A DNA stretch of 64,000 nt. Source: Achatina immaculata. Its lineage: Eukaryota; Mollusca; Gastropoda; Stylommatophora; Achatinidae. The notes beneath the pieces are model-generated. The model worked only from the letters and a program-made list of their open reading frames with translations. It was not told the origin of the DNA and searched no databases. The DNA lies in contig CM019707.1 of assembly GCA_009760885.1 (NCBI GenBank), forward strand, positions 34,084,645 to 34,148,644. The letters run 5' to 3'. Made by a program: the position numbers and the translations under genes. Shown here in pieces: positions 20,396 to 31,900 of the stretch (its first letter is position 1; the number at the start of each line of letters is the position of its first letter).

Positions 20396-20695
20396 CTCAT
20401 GTCCAGCCGAGAAAACAAATGAAGAGGTTCTAAGCGAGGCTGGGCAAAAGAGAGAAATCGTGGCAAAATTCAGAACACAACAATCCAGATTCGTAGGGCA
20501 TGTTTTGAGAAGAGGCAAACTGGAACATCTAGTGACAACGGGAGAGCTGGAGGGACAAAGGGACAGGGGAAGACAAAGAAACAAGATAGTTGAGTGACTA
20601 AAAGGGTGGCACAGAGCGAGGTCCATCACATCTTATAGAAAGAGCAGATGTTAGATGGTTGTGGAAATCAGTGATGACCAGCGCCTGACTGGTAT
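20396..20695 (+). pseudogene. LINE-C-like 3' fragment with (GA)n end
   Basis: The frame at 20,400-20,597 reads AEKTNEEVLSEAGQKREIVA, then RFVGHVLRRGKLEHLVTTGE and GQRDRGRQRNKIVE. This is the standard C-terminal region of the endonuclease-type LINEs seen here. A stop follows at 20,597. The copy runs into the GA-repeat. Confidence 0.85.
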
Positions 20696-20698
20696 GGA

Positions 20699-20699
20699 C

Positions 20700-20735
<36 letters not shown>

Positions 20736-20736
20736 T
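20699..20736. repeat. (GA)n microsatellite
   Basis: gagagagacagagagagaga run, beside the LINE fragment and possibly its tail. Confidence 0.93.
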
Positions 20737-21139
20737 ACTTTTATAGCAACCAAAGACTATTATGCTGTGTGGGGTGAGGTGGGGGGGCATTAAAATCTTG
20801 GAGGCTCTGGTGGTGGGACATGATCCAAAAAATAGGTTGGGAAACACTGGTATAGAAGATCCTATGGTTTCTGCGGTAGTTACCGCGATTGCTTTTAGGC
20901 TCAGGTATGTTTTTTTTGATATTTTAAACATAGTCTGGGTCAAGGCCATCGAGTAAGGGCTCCAGCTGGTGCTCATAGGCCCCGGAGGAAAGTTTTCTCT
21001 GTTTCAAGTCCCTTTTGCAATAGTAGTCATGGAAACGACAACATTAACACGTGATTTGTTTTAGACATCTTACTAAAAAGGCCTCATGCTGGCTGTGGAG
21101 TATGCGAAACAAGCATTGGGAACATAAGTAATTTCATTT
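20737..21139. other. No gene seen
   Basis: Mixed-composition sequence with a short open + frame (20,762-20,956) lacking motifs. No support for a gene. Confidence 0.4.
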
Positions 21140-21260
21140 GCCACCGTAGCTAAATCACTAAAGACGCACTTCATGAAGTGCAGTGCCAACTGGAAGACCA
21201 TGGGTTCGATCCCGGGACCGGAAAAAAAAAAAGCAACAACTCACAAGACCTCTGGGAGTC
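21140..21260 (+). mobile_element. tRNA-derived SINE-like head
   Basis: The phrase gggttcgatcccgggaccgg at about 21,202-21,221 is a canonical RNA polymerase III B box in a T-arm context. An A box is not clear upstream, so this is probably a decayed SINE rather than a tRNA gene. Confidence 0.45.
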
Positions 21261-21857
21261 ATGACCCAGAGGGGCCCACCCCCCTTAGAGTGTCAGGAGT
21301 TTAAAGGGCCGAAACACTTGTTTGAGGGGGGTACTTCCTCTGATGATCTGAAGGAGTTGTGTTGTTGTTCCGCTCTCTACGGTAGAGAGTTTCCTGCATA
21401 TAAAAACCACGCTGTGGTAAAGCCGATGAGTCGATTGGCTAAAAAAATGTAAAGACTAGAGTGATATCCGGTCGCTACTCTTCATCTGAGAAGTCGAGTC
21501 AAAGTTATATTGAACATGATTCGACTCCTAGTAGCTATTCTTCATCTGATAGGTCGAGTCAAAGTTGTAATGAACATAATTCGACTCCGAATCTACAACC
21601 CTAGAGTGTGTCAGTAGATTTATCTGGGTCCAGTGTCTTCGTTTTCCATTTGACATTTTATACTGTTGTGGAGGCTGTTTTCTGTTTCTCATCATCCGTC
21701 CCTTCTTCTAACCAGTCTAATCTCGTCATCCGTCCCTTCCTCTAACATCTCTCCCACGTCCAGCTTGTTCTTCTACCCTCTCCAGCCACAGTCGAGCCTG
21801 CAGCGAGTATCTCCACGTGCCTGGATGTGCATGGGTGTTTTTTAAGTAGACAGACAC
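21261..21857. other. No gene; ~65-bp direct duplication at about 21,465-21,600
   Basis: Two adjacent copies contain cattcttcatctgataggtcg-like sequence and gagtcaaagttataatgaac. The rest shows no coding signal. Confidence 0.55.
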
Positions 21858-21866
21858 ACAGATAGA

Positions 21867-21910
<44 letters not shown>

Positions 21911-21923
21911 TAGATAGATAGAT

Positions 21924-21986
<63 letters not shown>
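21858..21986. repeat. (GATA)n/(GACA)n microsatellite
   Basis: gatagatagata runs with an internal gacagacagaca block. Confidence 0.97.
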
Positions 21987-22059
21987 CAGCTGTAACTATT
22001 ACATGTCCCTGCGTTCACTGCTTAGAAACATCTTAAATCTTACACCTTACATCCTTTCC

Positions 22060-22204
22060 TTTTTTTTATATACACCCTCAAGGGTGGCGCTAGACAGGTG
22101 CACCACCTCGCCGGGGTGAGAGTTTTTAGATTGAAATCTTCTTAGGCTGGATGAAAGGACCACCGTGCTGATCATGGTGCCTTCGTGCCAGGTAAGTACC
22201 CCCT
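22060..22204. other. Unassigned GC-richer spacer
   Basis: Contains ggtggcgctagacaggtgca and ccggggtgagag. It may be part of a short retroposon, but I could not identify one. Confidence 0.3.
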
Positions 22205-22600
22205 CACATCCTTCCAGTGTCGTTAAACATCACATAGGGCTTGCAAAGTAGTTCGCCAATTTTTCCTGTCTTCGGCGAGTCTTTCAACCTCATCAAAGGA
22301 TTTTATGCCTACTAATTTGGCCTCTCTTAACAATGTCCTCTTTAGAGTTTCACATGGTCTGCCTCTTTTTCTTCGGCCTGTTGTGTTCCACTTGATAGCT
22401 TGTTTTGTGATTCTCTGATCATTTCTTCTCATCAAGTGACCAACATATGTCCATATTCTTTTCCTGATCACCCATGAGGCAGGTTGTTGTTTGCTCTTCT
22501 GTCTTATCTCTGTGTTGTTCTTGAATTCGTTCCACTTTATACAGAGTATTTTCCTTAGGCATTTGCTTTCAAAGAGTCTAATTTCTTGTCTGTTTCTTTA
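22205..22600 (-). pseudogene. LINE-B 3' fragment (minus strand)
   Basis: The minus strand reads RKRIWTYVGHLMRRNDQRIT, then [20 protein letters not shown] and EVERLAEDRKNWRTTLQALC, the best-kept LINE-B C-terminus here. It ends with the 3' phrase gttaaacatcacatagggct next to a tccttcc tail. Upstream minus-strand sequence to about 22,600 continues as decayed RT. Confidence 0.85.
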
Positions 22601-22689
22601 GTTGTTTTCCAGCTGTCAGATGTATAAATGAGGGCATTTGAATTTAATAATCTTAACTTGGTTTTTGTGTAGATATATCCTACAGTAAA

Positions 22690-22830
22690 ACAGAGAGGCC
22701 AAATTAATAGACATAAAATCTCTTGATGAGGTTGAAAAGCTCGCCGAAAACAGGAACAATTGGCGAACTACCTTGCGAGCCCTAAGTGACGTTTAACGGC
22801 CCGGGAAGGATGTAAGATTTATAAGAAAAC
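22690..22830 (+). pseudogene. LINE-B 3' fragment (plus strand)
   Basis: Reads ggccaaattaatagacataa through gacgtttaacggcccgggaa and the aggatgtaaga tail. It lies head-to-head with the minus-strand copy at 22,205-22,600, forming an imperfect inverted pair. Confidence 0.8.
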
Positions 22831-23100
22831 AGACACGTCTATTTCAGTCATCCAAACCGTTGCATAAATTGTAGTTGTTAGCATTTAGGTTCCTGCAGAA
22901 GTTTGCTTTCAACTTTTAGTGTAACTGTATGTATTTTAATATGTCAGACAGTTATAACGAATGTGTTATATGTCGAAACCTTGATGGATAAACAGATTTA
23001 GAGATTTACGTTCAGACAAAGAATGTTTGTATATATGTGAGCTATAAGCTATCAGAGAGAAAGGGAAATCAGTCAGTTAACATTATGTTTCCATGACGAG
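22831..23100. other. No gene seen
   Basis: AT-rich spacer. Confidence 0.5.
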
Positions 23101-23145
<45 letters not shown>

Positions 23146-23460
23146 GAACCTTAAGTGCCCAGGGCACATGGGGCTTCCGCAAGGGTTTTCCACAAATGCC
23201 TGTCCTTCGCCTTTTTTTCTGCTCTTGCCCAGGTGAGCCCTCTATTGCTCAACATCCTTTCTGTTGTTCTTCTCCATGTCTCTTTTGGTCTGCCCTTACT
23301 TCTGTTCCCCTGTGGTGTCCATCTTAGTGCTATTTTTGGTAGTGAGTTGTCAGTCATTCGGAGCACATGTCCCAACCATCGCCGGCGTCCTTCCTCAATA
23401 ATTGTTGTCAGTGGCTTCATCTGCATTTCTGCTAATAAGACGACGAGATGACTGGCGTAC
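23101..23460 (-). pseudogene. LINE-D 3' fragment with (GA)n tail
   Basis: The minus strand reads GRRRWLGHVLRMTDNSLPKI, then [20 protein letters not shown] and [20 protein letters not shown] before CALGT and the stop. The (GA)n tail shows as (CT)n at 23,103-23,141 on the + strand. The 36.2-kb copy ends the same way. It is truncated to the last ~100 residues. Confidence 0.88.
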
Positions 23461-23852
23461 TTAAAAAGTACTACATGACCCACAGACTCACATACTTCAG
23501 CAAATTAATAATAAACAGTGTTTCATTTCTCTTTGTTTTTTTATAATTTTGTGTTCCATTTTTTACCAGCACAAACAGGAAGTTTCTGAAAAATCTTCAT
23601 TATGACGTCATCAGATTTGAAGCACAACCTCTCTCACAATGGCCGGTTAAGGAAGTTGCTAAAACAGTGGCGATATTTTGTAGCTGGATTTGATCTTTGA
23701 ACAGCTGAAGATGTCTCCAGTTTTCTACAGCAACAAAGACTAATCTTGCAACAAAGTAATATATTTTTAGAATATCTGTTATTTTAGTATACATTCCTTT
23801 CTGTTATTTTTGTTTGTTTGTTTGTTTATAACTCGATCAATTATCACTTTGT
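23461..23852. other. No confident gene
   Basis: A minus-strand frame (23,600-23,794) and a + frame starting MTSSDLKHNLSHNGRLRKLL overlap here. Neither has splice support or a family I recognise. Confidence 0.35.
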
Positions 23853-23863
23853 TGTCTTGACTT

Positions 23864-24198
23864 AAGAATTCTTCAAATATCATGGACACAAAAAAGAACA
23901 AATATATCCATGCCACAAGAACTTAATATTGAAGAAGGCTTGCTAGTAAAGAGGATTAAAGAGAGAAAACTTAAATATTTTTGACACATTAGACGTCATG
24001 ATAATCTAGAGAAGACTGCCTTGGAAGGGTACATAATGAGAAAAAGAAAGAGAAGACCAAGGCGAAGATGGCTGCAAGACATCATTGATGATCTGTAGAT
24101 GGATGCATCAGCAGCAGGCCATCTTGCTCACAACTGAGAGCCCTACAGGAGTGCTGTTGGGGAGGCAAAGTTCTGCAAGGGACATGTAAATGAATGAA
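23864..24198 (+). mobile_element. LINE-A 3' fragment with target-site duplication
   Basis: The 335-bp fragment is flanked by tgtcttgactt at 23,853-23,863 and 24,199-24,209. It carries the end of the RT C-terminus (ERKLKYF, then [15 protein letters not shown]) and the aatgaatg tail. A stop lies in the H-I-K-R region. It is a classic 5'-truncated retroposition. Confidence 0.9.
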
Positions 24199-24267
24199 TG
24201 TCTTGACTTGTAACACACTTACACAAACGCCACATATTCGAGAGAACGAAGCACACATAATACTGCT

Positions 24268-24338
24268 GCATATCATCATCATCATCATCATCATCATCAT
24301 TATCATCATAGTCATCATCATCATCATCATCATCATCG
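24268..24338. repeat. (ATC)n microsatellite, tail of LINE-H
   Basis: catcatcatc run with tat and agt interruptions. On the minus strand it is (GAT)n directly after the LINE-H C-terminus. Confidence 0.95.
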
Positions 24339-24640
24339 CCTTTCACTCCTTTGAGAGCATAGGCCACGGATAAAGGCTCTCCCCTCATCCCTGTTCTTAG
24401 TATTATTCTCTGCTTCCTTCCATGTGCATCCCTTGTCTCTAAGCAATGTCATAATTTCTCTTCTCCAAGTAAGTCTAGGTCTTCCTCGTTTTCTATTTCC
24501 TTGAAGATTCCATGTCAGTGCCTGTCTTGCTGTGCTGGTGTCGGGTTACCTCAGAGTGAGGCCAATCCACCTCCATTTCCTAGACATGATTTGTAGGTCC
24601 ATACGTTCATGTCCTCTGTTGCATATAATATCACATATAT
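24339..24640 (-). pseudogene. LINE-H 3' fragment (RT C-terminus)
   Basis: The minus strand reads DLQIMSRKWRWIGLTLR, then ARQALTWNLQGNRKRGRPRL followed by TWRREIMTLLRDKGCTWKEA. It ends PLSVAYALKGVKG and the GAT tail. This is the last ~90 residues of a CR1/L2-type or related LINE, with one stop. Confidence 0.82.
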
Positions 24641-25247
24641 GCATGTGTATGCGTCAAACGTTTCTTTCACGTATCTTCCTTACATCGTGGTCTCTTTATA
24701 TCTCATGACAAAGACATAAAGTCTCGCTAGAACGCAGAATAGAAGCCTAGCATGGATTACCGGGTTTAAACACAAGAGGATTAACTTCAGATCAGGGGCT
24801 GATTATTTAGACAGAGACACAGATCTGTCCACAGACATCGTAGATCGGCTAATGAGTGTCTTCTTGAGTGAATGGATTGGTTGACTTGTATGCGAATTGA
24901 TGGATGTTTAGGCAGATTAATGGATGAGTCACCGGATGGAGCGATAAATGGGTGGTGAATTTTATTAGACTGACTGAATGATTATAGAAGATAGCGACAA
25001 TGAAGCCAGGACATTCCCATATATGCTCCGCTGCCCGTTCCAATAACCGACGTCAAGTGTGTGTGTGTTCTTATAGACTGTGCGTCTCGCGCGTTGACTG
25101 TATGTTCAACTTTCCTATCTACGAGAGAGAGAGACAGACAGACATACATACAGACAGACAGACAGACAGACAGACAGTGAAGAAGAAGAAGAGACGGGTT
25201 TTGTTTTATGATGATTTCTAAAATCATCTTTAGATTGCCAAGTCAAG
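24641..25247. other. No gene; GACA run at 25,128-25,178
   Basis: No persuasive frame. The sequence gagagagagacagacagaca leads into a short GACA/CATA microsatellite. Confidence 0.45.
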
Positions 25248-25412
25248 ATGGGCTCTACGCCTAGCACAAACCTTACACGTCGAATCCGAGCCCTGTTTGG
25301 TGGAAAGAGGAAAGCCAAGATGTGGCTGTTTCTTGACGATCTTCCACAGAGACACTTGAGAGAGGTTTTTGTACATAAGATGACACTCTTCGAGTTTACT
25401 TTATGCCGATAA
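25248..25412 (+). CDS. Small ORF, possible first coding exon
   Basis: ATG at 25,248 has a strong context (A at -3, G at +4) and opens 54 codons starting MGSTPSTNLTRRIRALFGGK, then KMWLFLDDLPQRHLRE. Gly2 and Ser6 fit an N-myristoylation signal. After residue 39 the sequence GAG then gttttt could serve as a weak 5' splice site at 25,364 in phase 0, which is the phase needed to join the acceptor at 27,868 of the main gene. If not spliced, the frame ends at TAA 25,410-25,412. No family is recognised. It may equally be a chance frame. Confidence 0.27.
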   Translation: MGSTPSTNLTRRIRALFGGKRKAKMWLFLDDLPQRHLREVFVHKMTLFEFTLCR

Positions 25413-25504
25413 GTCAAGAGTCTAGACTAGAATTAACTGTTACATTGTGGGTAGGGGGTGGGGGACACGGAAAAACCAGCCCGTTTCAAGTATCCTGTGA
25501 CAGC

Positions 25505-26155
25505 ATTGTCATTTGTCGGATGGGCTGTCTACAACACATTGTACATGTAATCATTTGGGGCTGTTTACACCATATTTGTATATGTAATTATTGGGGCTGT
25601 TTACAACACATTGTACATGTAATCTTTCTGGCAGTTTACAACACATTGTACATGTAAATTGTGGAGCTGTTTACGACACACTGTATATGTAATCTGTGGG
25701 ACTGTTTACAACACATTTTATATGAAATCTTTGGAGCTGTTTAAAACACATTGTACATGTAATCTATGGCTCTGTTTGCAACACATTATATGTGTAATAT
25801 GTGGGGCTGTTTACAACACACTGGATATGTAATCTGTGGGGCTGTTTACAACACATTGTAATCTTTTTAGCTGTTTACAACACATTGTACATGTAATCTG
25901 TGGGACTGTTCACAAAAATTTGTACATGCAATCTTTGGGGCTGTTTACAACACACTGTATATGTAATCTGTGGGACTGTTTACAACATATTGTACATATA
26001 ATCTGTGGGGCTGTTCACAAAACATCGTACATGTAATCTGTGGGGCTGTTCACAAAACATTGTACATGTAATCTGTGGGGTTGTTTACAACACACTGTAT
26101 ATGTAGTCTTGGGGCTGTTTACGACACATTGTACATGTAATCTGTGGGGCTGATC
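25505..26155. repeat. Minisatellite, ~35-37-bp unit, ~18 copies
   Basis: The unit contains gtttacaacacattgtacat then gtaatctgtggggct. Copies are moderately diverged. Confidence 0.92.
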
Positions 26156-26284
26156 AGGCAAAGTCTGGGTTCCCAAGTTTGTTTTTATTTTTTTACCTGT
26201 AGGTATTGTGATGGAAGCTGGCCATTTCTTTCACTGTCCCTACAGGGGATATAAGATCTTTTATTTTTAAACCCATTTTTTTAG

Positions 26285-26545
26285 CAAATTATAGTAAAGA
26301 TCAGAGACAGACAAGCGAGATTTATATGATATTTCCTGAGAAGAGGAAAATTGGAACATACAGTTGCAAGTGGGAAAATTGAAGGAAGAAGAGGCAGAGG
26401 AAGACAGAGAGAGAAGTTACTGGATGGGCTGTCAGTGTGGCTAGGAAGAAAGTCGCCGGCGGATCTCATAATCAACGCAAAAAAAAGCAGGGAGTTGTGG
26501 AGAGAAATGATCGCCTACGCCACGCGGCACGGCACTTAGATAGAT
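26285..26545 (+). pseudogene. LINE-C 3' fragment
   Basis: In one frame from about 26,336 it reads [20 protein letters not shown], then RQREKLLDGLSVWLGRKSPA and SRELWREMIAYATRHGT plus a stop. This is the end of the LINE-C protein, truncated at its 5' side. Confidence 0.88.
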
Positions 26546-27240
26546 TTTATTGGCCTGTCCTTATTTTCTTCTCCTCTTCCCCCTCCCCCACCCCAGCCCA
26601 TCTCTCTCCCTCCTCTCCGCAAAAGCCCTTTAGGTACTACGATATTATTCAGAATTATTAAGACTTCCACACCTGAAACAGACCATCAGGTTATTGTATG
26701 CTTTATAAGTATGTGTTTGTTAGTTTTTCATCATGTGTTTTCAGTAATCCACCACTCGGTTGTTTTCAGGCTTCTAAGTAGCAAAATCTTCCTTTCCTTC
26801 TTTTGCGCGTTTCCCCAAAAGCTGGAACACTGTGACAAGAGTACAGTGCCGTCGCCATTTCTTTCTTTCCTGTAAGGGGAGACAACTTGATAATTGAACG
26901 GTTCTGTCAGTTGTTATCTGCGGTAATGTCTTTATCACTACCTATTCTGTGCAGGAGTACATTTTGTTAATACTTTTTTAAGAAGAGTTTTGTTGTTGTT
27001 GTTGTTAATAAATACCTGTAGCAAATGTTGCTGGTTTGTACAGCATTTCCTAGCACAGATCCTGAGTATTTCGCTCCGTCTTTCAGCAACTTGTGGAGGA
27101 GAGATGAAGTCCTGTTCTGACTTAAGCTGAGCTTAATCTTCCCTGTTTCCCATGCAGGGTTAGCTTGGACAGGTAGAAGTAGACGAAATCTTACTTTAGG
27201 GGCCCGCTACATCACACGAGGCCAGATTCTTACTTGTGGA
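26546..27240. other. No gene seen; (TTG)n near 26,992
   Basis: Contains a C-rich stretch at 26,575-26,620, a gtaaggggagacaactt phrase at 26,872-26,889 of a kind common in molluscan sequences, and a short ttgttgttgttg run. No exon is identified. Confidence 0.45.
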
Positions 27241-27359
27241 GTTAATTCTACGTTTCATTTCTTTGAGTTAATTCTATGTTGATTTCTTGGACTTAATTCT
27301 ATGCTGATTTCTTGGAGTTAATTCTATGCTGATTTCTTGGAGTTAATCCTATGTTGATT
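27241..27359. repeat. ~25-28-bp minisatellite, left part
   Basis: Units of gagttaattctatgctgatt plus tcttg. The array resumes at 27,598. Confidence 0.88.
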
Positions 27360-27597
27360 CTTATCTTATATCTTATATCCTTCCCATGCCGTTAAACGTC
27401 ACATAGGGCTCGCAAGGTAGTTCGCCAATTTTTCCTGTCTTAGGCGAGTCTTTCAACCTCATCAAAGGATTTTGTGCCTGTTAATTTGGCCTCTCTTAAT
27501 AGTGTTCTCTTCAGAGTTTCACCCGGTCTGTCTATTTTTCTTTGGCCCGTTGTGTTCCACTTGATAGCTTGTTTTGGGATTCTCTGATCATTATTAT
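27360..27597 (-). mobile_element. LINE-B 3' fragment inserted in minisatellite
   Basis: Minus-strand LINE-B end: the phrase gttaaacgtcacatagggct, then a decayed GRTR-type RT C-terminus up to gattctctgatcattat. tatgttgatt occurs on both sides, consistent with a target-site duplication, although the host array also contains that phrase. Confidence 0.8.
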
Positions 27598-27690
27598 ATA
27601 TGTTGATTGCTTTGAGTTAATTCTATTTTGATTTCTTTGAGTTACGTCTATGCAGGTTTTCTTTGAGTTAATTCTGTACAGATTCCTTGG
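27598..27690. repeat. ~25-28-bp minisatellite, right part
   Basis: Units of ctttgagttaattctatttt and variants continue the 27,241-27,359 array. Confidence 0.85.
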
Positions 27691-27868
27691 GCAACAGTAA
27701 GAACCTTAGCAGTAATCGTTGTAGAATGGTTATAGTACTAATGCTTACTATGGTAAAAATAGTACAGAACAATGAAATTACGAACTAATGTAGACGGCAG
27801 TGAAAATATGTGTGTATAATCTCCGGACACGGCTTGTACATCCCTGGGGTTTGCGTCTGTTTGTACAG

Positions 27869-28991
27869 AGCGAGGAAGCACAGCACAGCCTTGCTGATCT
27901 GTTCGAAGACGCCACAGTCCAGCCAGACTACGCACCCTCCACGTCGGCAGCTGGCAGAGACCCACCTACCCCAGAGTTCTGTGTGCTGGACCCAGGAGAT
28001 GTTCAACGGTCCTGTTCTCTGCCGTCACTCAGCCACTGGACTACAAGAACTTTGTGCCCCTTGGAGAAGTTTTACCTGGCTTACGTCGCGCCCTACGATG
28101 TTGCTTCGGAAAAGGAAGGTGTGCCCGGTGTCTCTCAGGATCTTAAGGGTCGGAGGGAAGTAAGTAAAGACAACACAGTCGCTTCCTTGCCGAGTTTGAA
28201 GTCTGACACTGACTTACCTGTTAAAGCTGAGTGTAACCTCGAGAAAGATGCACAAAGAACGGGGTCTGGGAGTAAATCAGACGTCCTGAATGGAGTGAGT
28301 GACAGAAAGGTTTTACCTGCAGATGAACCAGGTTTGATTCCGAGAATTGACAACGAGCGACCCGGAAACTCACGGGAAAGAATGTGTTCCGAAGAAAAGG
28401 CTTTGAAAGTGAGCACTGGGCTGAGAGATACGGTGAAGGAAAACGGCGAAGAAACCTCGACTTTGTACGCGACACAAGAATATAAAGACGGCGAGGAAGA
28501 GAAGCCTTTACAAGCTAAACTCCACCCATATTCTTCATTCACAGCTGGGGACCGTTCTTTGGTTGTGTGTCTGGATGATTGTGTAAGTGATGTAGTTATT
28601 ATGAGGAGGCACAAGAGTTTTGTTCAAAATGAAAGTACCTTAGACAGAAAGGCCTCTGAAGATATCACTGCAGGTGAAGCGGGCAGGAAGGAAGAGCATC
28701 TAACTGTAGACGAACAGGTGCCTGTATATGTCGTCGGGCTGAATGTATACGTGAACATACAGACTGATGTAACAAATAGCACATCGCCAAGACACATGAA
28801 GGCTGCCAGCACGTCTATGGAAGGCTCTGATATGACGCTTTCACGCCTAACCCACTCCAGATCAGAGCCAGACTGCCGTAAGGGTTGTCCGTGCTGTGAT
28901 GAGGCTGTACGAGCTGTGACACACGACACAGCAGGACTGGATAACCCAGAATGTAAAGACCATCATGGGCACGATATTAGGACTACTCAAG
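27869..28991 (+). CDS. Main gene exon 1 of model (first or internal)
   Basis: The frame is open from 27,800 but a pyrimidine-rich 3' splice site, ctgtttgtacag, ends at 27,868, so the exon probably starts there. It begins [20 protein letters not shown] and includes [33 protein letters not shown] and [20 protein letters not shown]. The 5' splice site is CTCAAG then gtgagt. It leaves in phase 1. Most of the length is low-complexity polar sequence. Confidence 0.75.
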
Positions 28992-31900
28992 GTGAGTTTG
29001 ACAGACCTGGGATTAGAACTGAAAGGGGTTGGGGGGGGGGGGGTATATGGGGCTGTGAGAGCGATTACAAGACTTACAAGATCTGTAACCTGCTTCTGTG
29101 CAAGTCTATCCTGTTATGTCCAGCAATCTATCGATTCCTATCTCACCTACCAGCTGGTGAACTCTATTATGCCAAGCAATCTGTCTAATCCTGTCTCACC
29201 TACCAGCTGGTGAACTCTGTTACGCCCAGCAATCTGCCCCCAAGTCTACTTCAAGACGATTTGATGAGTAAGTAAGAGACACAAAGTAGTTACTGACAAC
29301 AATGCAGTTGGTGGAGAAGAGGAAGATGTTGAAAGTTTGTTCTGCAGTTGGTAGAGAAGAGGAAGATGTTGAAAGTTTGTTCTGCAGTTGGTAGAGAAGA
29401 GGAAGATGTTGAAGGTTTGTTCTGCAGCCAAGAGAAGGTTTTGAGGGAATATATTTGGGAAGATTTAAGCAGAACTGAAAATGATCATCGTGGGAATTAG
29501 ATGAAGTTTTCTTTCGAGTTTGTCCTTCAAAGACTGCCTGCTTTTTCTTTATTTCATTCGAGACTTACTTTCTCAACGTCTCATTTTTTCCCTCGTACTT
29601 CATTCCTCTCCAAAGTTCTTTCATTCTACTTTCTCTCTGTCTCTTCTTTCACTCTATCTGTGTATTGTTCACCTTTCTGTCATCTTTCTTTTTTTTTCTT
29701 TTTTTTCCATTCCCCCCCCCCCTTCTTGTTTTGTCGCCCACCCTCATGTGTTTAAAACACCATTCTTGGAAAAAAATATGTTAAAAAATTGTAGTTTTGT
29801 GAAGGAAAAAAAAGCTTCATAGTTGGACGAATGAAAGGTTTGTCATTAATTTTTCATTGCCACTTTCGTCTACAAAATGTAGAGGATTCTGGGCCGGCAG
29901 GTAGCGATGACAGCCTGGATGCTAGTCCTGGCAGCTCTACCGTCGTGAACAGCCTGTCAAGCAGGAACGAAGTCGACGATCTGTGTGGGCTGGTTGACGC
30001 ATACACGCTTCTGAATTTGGTCCACCACCACAAGAACAGTGGCCCCAGTCAGGCGTCTGCGAAGCTCAAGTAAGGTGACTTGACAATAATTCATTGCCTC
30101 TGGGATAGTCTTTCAAACAAAATGGCGGTAAAGATGGCGCGGATGTGAAGTTTAAAAAAGCTGATGAGTAGGGCAGCTTTTTCAAAAGGAATAAAGAGAA
30201 CAGTGAAGAGGGAAAGAGCATAAAAGAAATACAACCAGTATTCCGGTTGTTCTCCTGAATTCACCGTCAAAATTGCAACGACTGCGTTAATCCATGGTTT
30301 CTGGTTAGCTTGTAATATCCACGCTTATCGGCCCAAATCCATCTTCTGCACGTATTTTTTTTATGGGGAGGACCGGTCTGTCTTTCGACTTCGATCCCTA
30401 ACCACTCTGTCCGGCGGTGGTTGGTTTCCAGGTGGCACAACAGGGAGGTAGATCAGGGTCTTGGTTGCTAAGGTTCCCTGGCTCCTGACACGAGCAGATG
30501 GAAGTGACTTACTTCCCAAACAGAGCAGACAGCCGTGAAGCAGAGGGCCGATGAACTGGTGGAAAGGAGATGGCAAATTATCCTCACTCCAAACAACCTG
30601 GGAAAGATTTTAAATATTACTGGCCACAGATAATAAATAACAGAGACCTACTTGCCTATTGTGAAGAAGAAGATATCATGTCATAACAGCAAAACAACAA
30701 TGTTTAAAAAGCACTGGGAACGGACTGGTCACGTGCTCCGAAGAGACCCCAGCAACAACATGGCTAAAACAGCCACGAGATGGGCATCCGAGGGAAAAAG
30801 AGAGTCCGACCAAAGGCTACATGAAGAACTGTAGAAGCAGGAATAGGTAGCATACAGCACAGCTGGGGTATAGTACATAATAGCTGGCAACAGGCCGTGA
30901 AAGGTGGAGAGGATCTATTGCTGTGAATGTATAAACTAGGAAAAATGTAGGAGCAGCTTTATTAATTAACAACCACAAAGTCGTGACGTTTCGGCGTGAG
31001 CCTTAATCATACAGAAACATACAGGACGAAGAAATAGAGAGAGGAGATAAAGTATAGATTCACATGAATACTATTAAAAAGAAAAAAAAAAGAAGAAAGA
31101 GTACTTAGCTGTAAATTGTAAGGTGTGACTTGTCCGGCAGTGTGTGTCGGGAATGGATTTAGTAGAACATGGAGACTGTTTAAATAGAGACCTGTGATAT
31201 GTGGTCGGTGGATTGTAACTGGGGGTGGTGGATGGGGAATCGGGGAGGGGAGAGAGAGTGATACAATGTTGACCTAGCCAGGAGAAGTTGAAATAGATGA
31301 GTGGTGAAGAGGGGATGCAAAGTGATGCTGTGAGGAGGTTTGACAAGTAAGAAGGGGTGGAGCTTAGTGGGGAGGTACTATAATGATTGAAGAGAATGTT
31401 AAGTGTAAGTAAACAGTGAGTTTAACCCATGTAGCTCCAGCGTCCCATAATTTTGAATGCAGCGGTACTCAAGCGCCAGGCGACTTGTGTCAACTGCATG
31501 ACATTGTTTGATGGCTGTTACCAGAAAATCAGATTTGTCTCTGTGGTTGGGGCCATTTAAATGATTTGGGATTGGTTTCGAAGCATGCTGGGTGATGTCG
31601 TACAGGTGTTTTTGCATGCGGTCCCCTAATCCGAGGCTAATCTCACCAATATATGTTATCCTGCATCTTTTGCAAACGATGACATATATCACATTACGGG
31701 ACCCGCAGGTGAATCCCTCATGAAGAGTGAGGATAGTTTTGGGAAAGGTGATCGCTTTCGTTTCCCAGACTACCGGGCAGGTAACGCAGCTGGGGCAGTT
31801 ACAGTTTCTGGTGCCAACATATGTAAGGCTCTGCTTCAAGTGGCTGTGGACGAGGATGTCCTTAAGGTTTGGCTCACGTTTGTATGCCAGTAGGGGTGGA

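Noticed and set aside
23600..23794. Minus-strand frame ENWRHLQLFKDQIQLQ
   Set aside because: It has the look of protein but no splice sites, family or neighbouring exons that I can support.
28135..28929. Minus-strand frames of 84-159 codons across exon 1
   Set aside because: They are shadows of the + strand exon. The + frame has the splice sites, phase continuity and downstream exons.
30165..30195. Exact ctgatgag box in intron 2 as a hammerhead ribozyme
   Set aside because: No GAAA box follows at the right distance and no stem II forms. It is outside any PLE.
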